Part shown: in pieces, positions 1 to 10,930 of the stretch
How positions within the stretch are numbered: the stretch's first letter is position 1
Layout of the letters: each line of letters starts with the position of its first letter
Assembly (NCBI GenBank): GCA_020746875.1
Contig: JAGTJL010000005.1
Span: 2,170,001 to 2,234,000, forward strand
Direction: 5' to 3'
DNA from: Rhexocercosporidium sp. MPI-PUGE-AT-0058
Lineage: Eukaryota; Ascomycota; Leotiomycetes; Helotiales
DNA: 64,000 nucleotides
Program-made: the position numbers and the translations under genes
The notes under the pieces: model-generated
Seen by the model: only the letters and a program-made list of their open reading frames with translations
Told to the model about the DNA's origin: nothing
The model's database searches: none

Positions 1-132
1 TTTTCCCAGCCTCTCAATCTTTGCCTCTGACAGAAAACACCATCATACCTTCTCAAACCACGAGCTTCAAGTTCGCCTCATACAAACCATCCATCCCAGT
101 CAGTCAATCAATACTTACAGCCACGTTTCCCA

Positions 133-1318
133 ATGCCTTCCAAGATCCAACTCGACGAGAACCTATGGTTCCTCTACATCTGCCTCCAGAAATCCGATCT
201 CAAAGCCGTAAGCCCCCCATCCCTCTTCCCACCTCACATCTCAACCTGCTCACCCACTTATCCTCCCCCCGCTCTAGATCGACTTCAACGCCGTCGGCCT
301 CGCAACTTCCCTCAAGCCCCCCGCAGCACGAATGCGCTATACTCGTCTGCGGCGACAAATCGAATCCGGCTCTCTAAACGCCTCCCACAATGCAGGGCCC
401 TCGTCTTCCTCTCCACCACCCCCTATATCGCCCAATCCCCAGTGGGAATACACACCAACTTCGGTACCAAAGCGGAAACGGGCAAAGAAAACTGAAGCTA
501 CGGTTGTGGCTACAAATGCATCTACCACTCCGATCCCAACTTTGACTACTAAAGAGGACAATGAAGCGAGTGAGAAGGAGAAGGAGTCGTTAGGCACCGG
601 TCTCCAAAGCAAAGCAAGCGACGTCGGCACGAGTTCGGTCGAAGAGAAGAGACTCGAAAGCGAGAGGAAGGCCAAACACCCAAAAGACAGCAAAATCAAA
701 CTTGAATGCCAGAGTGGCTCCGAAACCGACTTCAACAGCGGAAGCGAAGACGACGAGGATTCGGAGGATGAAATGCCACTCGCTAAGCTGCGGCAACGAA
801 GGGGTCTCGCTGGGGGATTGGGTCTCGTACCGAAAGCGTTGGTGTCGTCTACTGCTAAAATTTCTGGACATGCGTATCCGCCGGTGGCATTACCCACAGC
901 GCCTGTGTACAATACGTATGCGAATTCTCCTGAGGGGTATTCGAGTCTAGAACCGGTAGCTGGAAATGGGAATGCGAGTCTGTTGGAAAGTCCGAGATAT
1001 GTACCGCAAGGCTTTAATGCGCTGGCTATTGGTTCTAGGGGCGCCTCTGGTAACGTTGGATTTGACGGGAGGAGCTTTGTTAGTAATGCAGGTCGCGGTG
1101 GAGGTGCTAATTGTGGTATGAGAGGCTTGTATGCGAGTCCCTATGCTGGGTGGATTGATGGACAAAGTCATGGGGATCAGATGGGTGCTCCGGGACCTGG
1201 ATGGGAGCAATATGCGAGGTATCAGAGACCGCAACCAAAGCAGCAGAGCCAGCATCAGAATCACGAGCTTGAACAGAGTGGGGTTGATGGGGATGAGGTG
1301 CCGAGGAAATCTGGTTGA
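133..1318 (+). CDS. Conserved fungal protein with Myb/SANT-like N-terminus
   Basis: Two exons, 133..207 and 278..1318, joined in phase 0 across a 70 bp intron (GTAAGC donor, CTAG acceptor), give 371 residues. The start is chosen because the first exon reads MPSKIQLDENLWFLYICLQ and continues across the splice into a segment with LKPPAARMRYTRLRRQIESG. That opening is a pattern I recognise from many Pezizomycotina hypothetical proteins with a Myb-like fold. The rest is low complexity: a Lys/Glu/Ser-rich charged stretch (roughly residues 75-185, with an acidic SGSEDDEDSEDE run) and a Gly/Pro/Tyr-rich C-terminus. Family knowledge suggests a nuclear, possibly DNA-associated protein; its biological role is not known to me. 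It is convergent with the broken MYND gene downstream. The frame and splice are well supported, the function is not. Confidence 0.8.
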
Positions 1319-1703
1319 GTGTGGACGACAAATCTGTATGTGTCATTTGTAGACATGGAAATTGGGACAGGATAGAGATGTTACCATACATTCATGAAAA
1401 GGAAGAAAGGGTTGGGGGGTGCTGTTGTGAGCTTGCACGCGGAAACGGAATGAAGCAGACATCGTAATATCATGAGTTTTGAAGAAGGTGAACGTCATGT
1501 AAAATCAGTAGCTTCCTTTACGTCAACCCCATCAAGCTCCACTGCAATCGATCCTCTTAAGAATTCGTCATCAAGTGATTCACCAAATCTCAGAAGCCTC
1601 TCTTAGAACCTCGTCTACAGAAATGTATTCTCCATTCTCCACTCCCGACTACCCAATCGTCTAATTCCAAAACTACCCCTCCCCCCATCCTCTCAACCCA
1701 CTC
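1319..1703. other. Convergent 3' intergenic region
   Basis: 385 bp between two converging genes. I see no coding potential, repeat or RNA gene in it, only presumed 3' ends. Confidence 0.5.
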
Positions 1704-2400
1704 TTAAAAGACTGCTCTACCATAAATTTTGTCCCTAAGCAGTCCCAAAAACATTGGCTTCGCCGGATCGCCATACCGCTCCACAACAGCCTTCTCATCA
1801 ACCGTCTTTGAGTTCTTTCCCAAATCAAACCACTCATCTCCTCCAGTGACCAACGCAGCACACTCCTCTATGTTTTTCTCGCTCCACCAGACACGGGCAA
1901 GAGACTGTGCTTCGTCTTCTCTGCTAGGTCGAGGAAATTTTTGAGGCCGGTGAGGAGGTCGTTGTTGATGGCGTTCTTGTTCTTAGTGTTGATGTTGGTA
2001 TCGGTATTGGTACTGGCATTGTGGTTGACCTCATCCTCGTCGCTCAAGGACAGACGGTACACATCAATGAGCTAGCCGTAGACGTCTCTCTCAGCAGCGG
2101 TGTCGTAGAAGTATTCTGGGTAGAGGGAGAGAGCTTTGGTTATGAAGTTGAAGGCCTTTTTCTTCTCTGTCGATGCTGAACCGGTAGGAACAGAAGAGCT
2201 AGAGGATTGAGATGTTCCAGTAGCTTTGGCAACGCACACAGGCTTTTGTGTTTCCAATCACTCTTCTGGCACTCGATGGAGCAGTAGCGTAAGATTCTGC
2301 ATTGACCACATACTTTGAGGGGGGAGGGGAGGAAGAACTTGAGTTTAGTGCAGGTTGTGTAGCGTGTGATAGGTGGTGGGGTAAGTGAGGCTCTAGTTCT
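1704..2400 (-). pseudogene. Broken MYND-type zinc-finger gene
   Basis: Three pieces of one protein lie in order but in different frames. Near 2260-2352 one frame reads a MYND finger: a Cys at 2350-2352, then CGQCRILRYCSIECQKSDWK and H...C. The next piece (about 2257 down to 2075) moves to a second frame and carries KKAFNFITKALSLYPEYFY. That frame meets an in-frame TAG at 2072-2074 and resumes as LIDVYRLSL. Near 1895 the reading must shift again to pick up WWSEKNIEECAALVTGG and the tail RDKIYGRAVF, ending at TAA 1704-1706. This order is typical of fungal MYND proteins that bind partners through the zinc finger. Two frame changes plus a stop, with no splice signals that would repair them, indicate a pseudogene. 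Clustered sequencing errors are the alternative. The 5' end is not resolved. Confidence 0.75.
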
Positions 2401-4581
2401 TTGAGGCAGTCAGATTCTTTAGTGGGGAGTTGAGAATTGGGTATAGGGGAGCTTCAAGTCTCGAGAGAGGGAAAAGGGACTTTATACTACTGTACCGCGT
2501 GCTGCACTGTGTCGAGGCGAGGCTAGGTCGGGCTGGTAGGTGAATAAGTGGCACTCGCTTAACAAGATATGGCGTTCTTGAATAAACAACCCAACGAATA
2601 AATTACATTATACAACGAGTGAATGTGAAAACCAGAAATCAAACCTTCATCTAGTCATTCGTTATTAATTCATATTTTTTTTTAAAAGCGGAGGATTATC
2701 ACAAGCTCTCGGGAACACGGTAGCATACGCATTATCTAAGACTAATTACCCAAATGGTCACCTGTCATTGACATGCGCAGGTATGTTTGTCAAATGTGCA
2801 ACTTTGCAGCTAGTTCTGCTCCACTGCGGCTCGCTACTGGGATATGCAACGAAATCATCAGTCCAGCAAGTGCCAATCACCTTCTCGTAAAGAGCAGACA
2901 TCTTATTAGGGATCCAACTTAGCAACACATGACTCCATTTGGGAATCACATGGTCTATCCTCCAGCTTATATTACACCTGTGCCCAAGTGCAAGTCTTCG
3001 TTGCCTTCCATCTATTCTACAGAAGATTACCCACGCAAACAGCAGGTCACCCGTAACACAAGCAATACTAACTCTCACTCACACATAATTAAGATACGAC
3101 TACATGAGCCTCTCACTAATCTATTTTTAAAGCAAAGAACGCTAAGCAGAAAACATAAAGCAGGAAGCAGAAAAACGAGCCTCCTCGATTTCCTCCCCAG
3201 TAAGTCCAGAAGCCGCGAATTAACCGTCCACGATTTCCGCGGCATGGCCGCTCGGAATCTCGAGATGTTAGAGACAAGAAGGGGGCGGACAAGTATATTG
3301 AGGAGTTGATTGGTAGAGGGCGTTTATCTGGGGCGAAGGAGAAGAAGTAGAAGATGTTGATTACTCGACATAAGAATATTTGGGAGGATTGGGAGGGGCA
3401 TAGAAAGTCCAATGTGAGTGATGTTGATGTAAGGGCATGAGCAAAGCAGGGGGGGAGCAGGCGATGTGATGGGTGTAGAATGCTGATCTGTGGCGTGGTA
3501 TAGGGGAGCGGTGAAGGGGAAATTCGACTACTTCGTACTTGTGGAGATTTCAATACAGGCGGAATGGAAATCGTCTTAACTATGGAGAGAATACACAATT
3601 TCTTTAAGCTTTCCCCTCGAGTTGAAGTTTTTGCACTACCTCGCCGGTAATGAGCCAGCAATTTAGCTTGCGGAAGCCTAAAGCCAGGCAAAGCAATGAT
3701 AGCCGTCGAGCCTATGACATCTCGAGCTCCCCGCTCGTCTGCTGTGCGAGATGTGATTGTCCGGTGTTTGATACAGATACGCCATTTGAGATGAAATTTT
3801 TAAGTTACGTGTGAATGCATCAAAAGGATTTCATATTTCGGATTTTGCGAAGGGTAGTAGGGATGACTAGTTGGAATTGCAATTTGGCGATGGCCGAGGT
3901 AAACAGCAATGCCTCGCTTAGAGGCGGAATATATATTATTTTACTTGGGAAGTGCACAACAACTTCTCAATAAGACCTAGCTTCCAGGCAACCAATGACA
4001 AAATACGATCCTAAATTCAATACACTAATCGAGTGCACCTTTCAGAAAATGTTTGCGACCGGAGCTTGACCGAATATAGAGATAATTTGTTTCCGAGGTT
4101 GACCTCAAGCGAGCTATCTAGTTCAAGCTACGCACATCTCTCAACGGTGAAAAGTGCTGATTTGATTCACTGTCGTTAAAGAAAGAGGATATGAGTACTA
4201 ATAATTTCAATGTCGCCTGTCGCCTGTGACTGATACACCACCAGACTGATGACTGAATCCCAAGCATTACTTTTGGATTAATAACAAGATCATGCTAATC
4301 ATTCTGTTGAGTCTCTAGGTTAGTTACCAGTTGGAACTTTTCTGGAGGGGAGGCAGGGTTATATATATGCTCGGCCATGTCCCTATCTAGACATCTTCCT
4401 ATCTTTATCACAACGCAAAAGTCCCTAGGCAACGACCAAGCCCCCTTTCACACACGCCACACCAGAAATAACATACAGACAATCCTGGGTAGACCCTACT
4501 CACTTCGAAATAAGGCAACTAGGAACTCGCTCACAATTTCTGCAACCGAGAAAAGCTTCTAACTCAGAAGTTTAATTTCAA
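2401..4581. other. Long intergenic region, 2.2 kb
   Basis: Non-coding apart from one weak candidate at 3210-3350, where an open plus-strand frame of 47 codons follows a possible acceptor and ends at TAG 3348-3350. It is basic and contains ADKYIEELIGRGRLSG, which looks protein-like and may be the last exon of a lost gene. The rest, especially 3700-4370, is moderately AT-rich with no convincing coding frame on either strand. Confidence 0.4.
4360..4368 (+). promoter_or_regulatory. TATA-like element
   Basis: A TATATATAT run about 215 bp upstream of the ATG of the Pro/Gln-rich gene. Placed by sequence only. Confidence 0.4.
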
Positions 4582-5229
4582 ATGGCTTACCCCAGTCCAT
4601 ACGGTCAACCTCCAGCTGGACCTCCTCCCAATCCAGGATACCAATATGCACCTCAACAACCTCCACGACCACCCCCTCAATGCGCCCCTCCACAACAACC
4701 CCAGTATCATCCTCCGCAATATCCACCGCAGCCATATGTTCAGCAGACATCGAATCCAGGGTATCCAAATCCTCCACAACCCCAACCCCAACCACAGCCA
4801 CAGCAACAGCCCCTGCAACAGCAATATGCATACCCGGCACCACAGCCTCAGCAACCCTATGCTCAACCATACGCAGAGCCATATACAGCACCTCAACCTC
4901 CACAATCATACGCAGCACTTCAACCCTCGCAAGCTTACGCACAGCCATACACCCAACCCCCTCAACCTCATCAACTGCCTCCACAACAAAGGCCTCAAGG
5001 CCCCGACTGTACCCGTGGCCAATTCATTGCAGCGCTCAGCAGAGCGTTGAAAACCAGTCTTTTCCAGGCCGGTAAGTGCTTCGAAGAGTTGCGAGAGGCG
5101 GGTTTTATCAGGTGTGATGGACAGAACGATCAGAGTCCTGTCACAATGTTACATGACAGTGCGAGGAATATGTGGGAGCAGTATGGAAGCCCAGACCACG
5201 ATGGTGGGAGTCTTTTTGGACGGCGATGA
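4582..5229 (+). CDS. Pro/Gln/Tyr-rich protein with small C-terminal domain
   Basis: Single-exon gene, 215 residues. Residues 1-140 are a low-complexity tract of Pro, Gln, Tyr and Ala with repeated PYAQPY-, PQPQ- and YPxPQ-like words. From about residue 143 the composition changes to a compact, ordinary sequence (TRGQFIAALSRALKTSLFQ, then FEELREAGFIRCDGQ) that looks folded and helical. No signal peptide, membrane segment or catalytic motif is visible. The start at 4582 is chosen because the low-complexity tract begins there and a TATA-like run lies upstream. Prion-like or condensate-forming behaviour could be inferred from the Pro/Gln/Tyr tract, but nothing shows it directly. I do not recognise the C-terminal family. 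Open antisense frames over the tract are shadows of the biased composition. Confidence 0.75.
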   Translation: MAYPSPYGQPPAGPPPNPGYQYAPQQPPRPPPQCAPPQQPQYHPPQYPPQPYVQQTSNPGYPNPPQPQPQPQPQQQPLQQQYAYPAPQPQQPYAQPYAEPYTAPQPPQSYAALQPSQAYAQPYTQPPQPHQLPPQQRPQGPDCTRGQFIAALSRALKTSLFQAGKCFEELREAGFIRCDGQNDQSPVTMLHDSARNMWEQYGSPDHDGGSLFGRR

Positions 5230-5918
5230 GGGATGGAATTGTGTTCTTCTGTGTACTTAGTGGGGATATCTTGCGTGATTGATGTTTTGGTTAAGAAATA
5301 GTTAATGGATGCACGGCTTCAAGTAATATATCTTCTGTATTGTGATTCATGCGTGCTCAGGTAATCCGCTGTGGATAAGCTGATGCTGATTAAATCGAAT
5401 CAAATACAAAGATTCATTTATTGATAAACGTAAACTTAATGATACAGTGAGTTTCTAGTACGAGCCTTTACATAGGCTGTATTTGTGAAAGGCTTGAGCT
5501 TGAGATAATCGTGTGAGACAGTCAACATCCTCGCCTAATTACTATCCGAGGGGGCGCGTTATTTAGCTGAAGAAGTATAATTGTATATTTGCGCACCATA
5601 GCGACCGGCATCAGCATAATCCTCACTAAACGAGGCAAATGGTCGCCTACAACTGCATACGTCGTGTTACCTCATCAGGCAGCATCTGTTCCAACCCCGC
5701 TTCTGAGCGCTCCCAAACCTCCTTCTCTCCATCAACATTGCACAACTTCGCCCGATGTCCAACTTCATGGAGAAACCTCTATTATGAACTTGAACTCTCG
5801 GTCTACATTTACGATATAATACCTGGTAGTCATCTTGCGGGAAGTTTGAAGACATTAGGCGCCGATCTCTAGCAAGCCTTGCTGTCTCCCGTCACCATTT
5901 ATCTGTCCCAATGCAGCC
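5230..5918. other. Intergenic region upstream of the HET gene
   Basis: About 690 bp holding the 3' flank of the Pro/Gln-rich gene and the presumed promoter of the HET gene. Nothing else is recognisable. Confidence 0.5.
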
Positions 5919-8421
5919 ATGGATCCTATATTTGGAAAAGCGGTCGAAAACAGATCGATCATGAATTGGGCCTCGACAGCCGATCCAGGATTTTGGTCTA
6001 CAACCCACTGCATACTAGAATCCGAAGTGCAACAAATCGTGAGATCATCTCCCGTGACGATATCCGTTGAGGACGGCCGGACTATATGTTCGCTTTGCCA
6101 AGCCTTGGATGGAAGTGTTTTGGTCGGCAAGGACAGTGATGCGAAGGATCATAGGCTAGAATACAAAGACTACAAGGAACTAGATGAACTTGCTCGACAA
6201 GGATGCTTGACCTGTAGAATCTTCCGCGCCGCCATTCTCTATCACCACCCTTCGAACGATGCCGCAGAGCTACTCGCCCTGGACGAAGATTCCTTGTCTG
6301 TGTACCTCAATAACGAGGGTACGGCGGTATCAATCAGCTACCCATTCAAAGCAAGTCGTGAAGAGTTCGAATATGATCGAGAGTGGCCCTTAGGTCGCCC
6401 GTCATTCATGTTGCCGCTCGACGATGAACCGAGACAAAGGTACAAGCGATTCAACACCGCAATCGTACATGTGCCTCTTGCTCCTTCTCATTTTCAGCTC
6501 CAGCAGATCGTGCCTAACGTTGAACAAAGCAAGTCGCGCGGTACTGCAATTGAAATGAAGCGAGAAGATCCAGAAGTGCTAGATTTGGAGAATTTTTCTA
6601 TGGCATTTGCAGAGGAGTTTGCTTCTTTGATGGGTGCTGGCGATAGCGAGACCATGCAGCAAAGTCGGGAAGAGGCTCATAAAGTTCCAAAAGATTCATA
6701 TGGAGAGCGATTGTCGCACGACGGAGCAGGTTAGTCCTCACGAAACACGTTTTGTGCCGGGTATTCCTCTGACAACTGTTTAAGGACAAAGCTTAATTGT
6801 TGGAACCATCGCTCCGAGTCCCACTGCTCCTGATTCTATATTGGGAGCGAAAGCTTGGCTGAGAGAATGCCTGGGCTATCACACAAATTGTGGCCCGCAA
6901 CATCATACTGCAACCATGCCAAAGCGTATTCTTGATTTAGGTGTCAGTAGTGACATTCAAAGTCCACTCAAATTATGCCTGACGCAGGAAGCACAAGTAT
7001 TGTCGTATGCTTGCTTGTCATACTGCTGGGGCAAAGAAGAATACAACTACTTTAGTTTACTTCGCTCCAACATCACGCGCTTAATGACAGAAATTCTCTT
7101 AAAAGATTTACCGAAAACCATCCGAGATGCCCTCTGGATCGCTAGGTCATTGGCAACACGATACATATGGATAGATGCCTTGTGTATTATTCAAGATGAC
7201 ATTAGCGACTGGCAAGATCAAGCACCTTGCATGGGCGACATATATTACAATGCTACTTTCACCATTGCAGCATCATCGTCCGATCATGCAGATCGAGGTC
7301 TACTCCAGTCTCGACCCGCCGAGTGTTATGAGCTACAGCCATGCGAGATCTTCAAACGCCTACTTGGAAGATCAACGCCCTCGCTCTATCGATATCTCGA
7401 TGACGCCCCTATTCTGCGAAGAGCATGGACGATGCAGGAGCTGTACCTTTGCAGACGAATTCTCTACGTCACTGACGCATTCCTAGCCTGGGAGTGCCGC
7501 GGTATCCAAGGAACAGAACTGTGGCCTTTTGGTTTCCCCCAAGCAGATGAGCCATCACCTGCGTCTGTCAGCATGTTTCCCTTCTTTCAAGCTAAGGAAA
7601 TCTTCCGCTCACGGGCCGCAAGTGCTGAGGATATGCATGCCGCTTGGCAGAATCTCGTCACCGATTACTCTTCTAGGAAGATGACTAGACAGAGTGATAT
7701 TCTAGTTGCCATTGCTGGTTTGGCTTCGATATGCAAAATCGTCGATGACGATGAATACTTGGCAGGACTATGGAAGAATAATCTCTTGAGCGATCTCCTG
7801 TGGCAATCAGATGAGTCGAGATGCCGAAGTGACAGCTATACAGCGCCAACTTGGTCTTGGGCCAGCACTCACGCAAAGCATAATCCAGGGCATCCAGATC
7901 ACAGACATACATCGATTGGGTTCACACAGCGCAGCGAATCAGCCGAGGTCATCTTCACAGTCGACGACGCAAATGTCTCATATGTCAAGTCAAATGATAA
8001 GCTACAGGCTAATGCCGGGTTTATCAAGCTTTCCGGAAAGTTTGCAGAGGCCAGCATCAACGAGGACTATAATTGGGCAGTACATGGAGGTGAATGTCTC
8101 ATGATTGGAGTTAAGGACTGGAAAGCAACCGGTGACTTCACGTTTGATACTGACGATATGGTGAAGATTGTGCATGCGTTCTTTGGTCCTCACAGAGCAC
8201 GAACGACTGATACCCAAGTTTATTGCTTGGCAATGATCAGAGAAGAGGTGAGCGCCGAAAGGAGCTACGGGAGCAGACAGACTTTGATTTCGGCTATGAT
8301 TCTTGAGAAAGTAGTAGGTTCAGAGACCTATAAAAGAGTAGGTATGGCTAGTTTTAAGATATACGATGGTGAGACGGAAGCATTTGATGAGTGCCAATGC
8401 AAAACTGTGCTTGTTGTGTGA
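5919..8421 (+). CDS. Heterokaryon incompatibility (HET) domain protein
   Basis: Two exons, 5919..6729 and 6785..8421, joined in phase 1 across a 55 bp intron (GTTAGT donor, CTGAC branch site, TTTAAG acceptor), give 815 residues. The N-terminal third has paired cysteines, CSLC near residue 65 and GCLTC near residue 100, common in fungal HET proteins. The HET domain spans roughly residues 343-490, with YACLSYCWG, LPKTIRDALWIARSLATRYI, WIDALCIIQDD and a DIYYNATFTIAASSS block. HET proteins act in non-self recognition between fungal strains and, when triggered, cause local cell death; whether this one works in vegetative incompatibility cannot be read from sequence. All expected HET blocks are intact. 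No NACHT or NLR partner lies nearby. The C-terminal 300 residues are family-typical but unassigned. Confidence 0.92.
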
Positions 8422-9121
8422 ATGGCATGGATTTGAATATTGGAGTTCAGGCTCGTCTGTGGCATTTCGGCCGCACGAGCGATTTGTCAATGGCCGTGTG
8501 ATGTTTATGAAAGTGCCAAGAAAATGTGAGCGGAGTATGGTGAGGGGAGATGTTGTCACTACTTTGCTGACTTGGAAGGTTTGTTAAGGGGTAATGTTCA
8601 TCAGATCTCGACTAGCTAATGGAAGTCAAATCATAATCAACTATCTTTGGATGGAATGCTTAGAATAAATCGACAATCGAAGTCGACTTATGTTTGTTGA
8701 TTTTTCTCCTTCAAATTGATGACTTGAAGTCGCTTTACAGTCACAACAAACATTAAGCGAAATCCAAGGCTATTTAGAACGTCTTAAAATAATTGTTCAA
8801 AGTGCTCAAGTAAGGAATGGTTCGCGAAACAGTACTGTAGACTAAGCAAACATTGGGTATTTTTAAAGACCTTCGTTCCGTCTAAACTTAGAATATGTAC
8901 TTTGCCATCGTCCCCAACAGAACAATGACAATTGCTCCTGCTGAAACACATAAACCTAAACTTTCCTTACCAACCTATTCTCTTCTTTCCCCATCAACCG
9001 AAAACTGTACGTGTACTAATCATCCTTCTTGGTCTGTATGTCAAACCAAGTACTCAATACAAATTAAATCACGTAGCAGCACCCTAGCCCTCCTCAACTT
9101 CCCTGCCCAGAGACCACCAAA
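8422..9121. other. Intergenic region
   Basis: 700 bp. An open plus-strand frame at 8895-9121 is AT-rich and lacks protein-like composition, so I treat it as 5' leader of the next small gene. Confidence 0.4.
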
Positions 9122-9397
9122 ATGCCACGCTACAAAGTCGTCCACAAGAACGATTTCCTCACCACACTCACAACTACGACAAACGCAAACGCCACTAAAG
9201 CAGCTCAGATGCTACAACAACTCCGAGATGAAGGCGATGTCAAGATTTCGAATGAGCGGGCGCCCCAGTGTGAGATTGTTAGTTTGATTAGTGGTGCTGT
9301 GGTGCTGTGGTTAACATGTGAGCGCAGTATGGATCTTGAGGTGGAATGTATTGGATTTGCTAAGGAGCGAAATACACAAGTGATCCAAGCTCTTTAG
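9122..9397 (+). CDS. Small hypothetical protein, possibly spliced
   Basis: Unspliced, the frame gives 91 residues from ATG 9122 (context CCAAAATG) to TAG at 9395-9397. The first 52 codons look strongly coding and helical (FLTTLTTTTNANATKAAQML, then QQLRDEGDV). The remainder is less protein-like and contains a perfect intron signature at 9278-9327: GTTAGT donor, GTTAAC branch site and GCAG acceptor, 50 bp, the standard length in this window. Splicing would give a 55-residue protein ending ...EIYGS at TGA 9337-9339. I cannot choose between the two from sequence alone but favour the spliced form. There is no signal peptide or membrane segment. The family is not recognised. Confidence 0.5.
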   Translation: MPRYKVVHKNDFLTTLTTTTNANATKAAQMLQQLRDEGDVKISNERAPQCEIVSLISGAVVLWLTCERSMDLEVECIGFAKERNTQVIQAL

Positions 9398-9808
9398 AGG
9401 GAGAAAGGGGGAAATAAGGTTGAGAGGGTGTATGAGCATGGTGGGGTTTGAGATGCGAGGGCAGTATAAAGCATGATGTTTTCAAATGAAGTCAATCATT
9501 ATGATACCTGAGAACATGGAAGCTACGGCACCTACTATTATTCCATTTGCAACCGTCCATTCCCAGTCGTCCACTTTACAAGTCCCTCCACCAAACTCCT
9601 AGTATCCATTCAAGACAAGACCTAAGCATCAAGTGACAATACGACACAAAACATAGCCAAACTCAAGACGGTAGTTCATGCACTCCTCTCACCGACTCTC
9701 AATTGCCAACCTCTCTAGTCGTGTACCAAATTTCGCATACCTAGCTTCTTACCATCCCACGTTCTCGTAGCAGACCCAAAACTCCTTTAACCGCTCCATA
9801 AAAACCAC
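9398..9808. other. Intergenic region
   Basis: About 410 bp. Nothing is recognisable except a possible downstream continuation of the minus-strand membrane-protein gene: its last visible codons are followed by a GTGAGT donor-like sequence. Confidence 0.35.
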
Positions 9809-10420
9809 TCACCTCCTCCCCCATCTCAACCAAGCCCGCTCTGGCATCCTAACACCCCAGTTCCTACCTCCTTCACCACCACCTCCCCCAGAACCTCCCT
9901 CATTTCCAACCCGAACATCACCAACACCCACCCCCCTAAAATCCCTCATCTCAATCTCCCGCACCCTAAAATCCTTATCCAAACTCCCCCTCCCCTCCCC
10001 CTTCTGCAAATCAAACTCCCTCTCCCTAGCGTTCCACCTCTCCAAAACCCCCCTATCAACCTTCCCCCTCAATCCCTCCTTCCACCCCTTCCTCCCCAAC
10101 CCCTCTCCCTCCCCCTTCACCACCCTCTCACCCCTCCTCCCCCCATCTCCCCACAGCCCAGGCGCAAAGAACCGAGCATTCCGCGCATTGATCCTCGGTT
10201 TCAACTGCTTGCTCTCCATCCTCTCCCTCTCTAATAATCTCTTCCTCTTCTTACTGCGTCGTCGCCTGATACATATGTAACATAAACATGAGGTGAAGGA
10301 GAGTGTTACGAAGATGAGGATAATGATCAGAGCGATTATCTTGGCGGAGAGTTTCGCGCCGTGGATGGCGAGGGAGGGGGGATGTAGCGGGGTTGTAGGA
10401 GAGGTGGCATTTGTGATGGG
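9809..10420 (-). CDS. Basic single-pass membrane protein, N-terminus uncertain
   Basis: The reading frame is open from about 10470 down to TGA 9809-9811. It encodes a short Thr/His/Pro-rich lumenal or outer part, then a clear transmembrane helix (AKIIALIIILIFVTLSFTSC followed by LCYICI), then a strongly basic stop-transfer segment (RRRRSKKRKRLLERERM). The cytosolic tail contains KPRINARNARFFAPGLWGDG and a Gly/Glu/Arg-rich region. No ATG precedes the membrane helix in this frame and a TAA lies upstream, so the first exon must be elsewhere; the start shown is only the beginning of clear coding sequence. The final codons overlap a GTGAGT donor-like site, so a further 3' exon is possible. The INARNARFFAPGLWG block looks conserved and fungal-specific, but I cannot assign a function. 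Confidence 0.6.
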   Translation of the reverse strand, partial: PITNATSPTTPLHPPSLAIHGAKLSAKIIALIIILIFVTLSFTSCLCYICIRRRRSKKRKRLLERERMESKQLKPRINARNARFFAPGLWGDGGRRGERVVKGEGEGLGRKGWKEGLRGKVDRGVLERWNAREREFDLQKGEGRGSLDKDFRVREIEMRDFRGVGVGDVRVGNEGGSGGGGGEGGRNWGVRMPERAWLRWGRR

Positions 10421-10433
10421 TCGGTGTTTGTGT

Positions 10434-10492
10434 TGATGTTGATGTTGATGTTGGTGTTGATGTTGGTGGTAGTGTTAGTGTTGGTGCTGGTT
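10434..10492. repeat. Imperfect GTTGAT/GTTGGT tandem repeat
   Basis: Run of 6-base units beside the start of the membrane-protein gene. On the minus strand it reads as an Asn/Thr- or Gln/His-type stretch and may extend into the unresolved first exon. Confidence 0.6.
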
Positions 10493-10899
10493 TTATTCCT
10501 CCCTTTCGTTTTCTTTTAGCTTAGGTAAAGTCCTGTAGCTGCTCTCAGGTATTCTGGGTAGTCGAGCTGCCGGTGGGTGGGTACCTGCCTGGGGCAATCG
10601 ATGATGGAGGTTCTAGTGCCGTGTCTATGTAGTGTGTTCGATAGGTGTTAAGGTGAATGATGTATCTGGTTTAGAGACGGAGGATAGATGCAATAGTGAG
10701 AAATATCTGGATTCCGGGGATAGGCAGTGAGAACATCCGGGACGAAGTCTCGATAGATACTCGAGCAGACGAAATAGAGCAGCTTAGATTTCGAAAATCG
10801 TAAAAGGCCAGGCCTTGGGATAACCTTCCCAGAAACAGTACCCCCAAACTCAAACGCAAGCGACAAGCTCAAGCTGAGAGCAGAGATAATGTTCACAAT

Positions 10900-10930
10900 C
10901 GTATCGTATCGTATTGTATCGTATCGTACA
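10900..10930. repeat. Short tandem ATCGT repeat
   Basis: About six copies of a 5-base unit (ATCGT with one ATTGT variant) in non-coding DNA. Confidence 0.6.

Noticed and set aside
3116..3691. 191-codon open frame on the minus strand
   Set aside because: Ser/Pro/Phe-rich low-complexity translation with no domain, and it overlaps the better plus-strand exon-like stretch.
4559..4984. Long Val/Glu/Met-rich frames antisense to the Pro/Gln-rich gene
   Set aside because: They mirror the CAA/CCA-rich coding tract on the plus strand and have no independent support.
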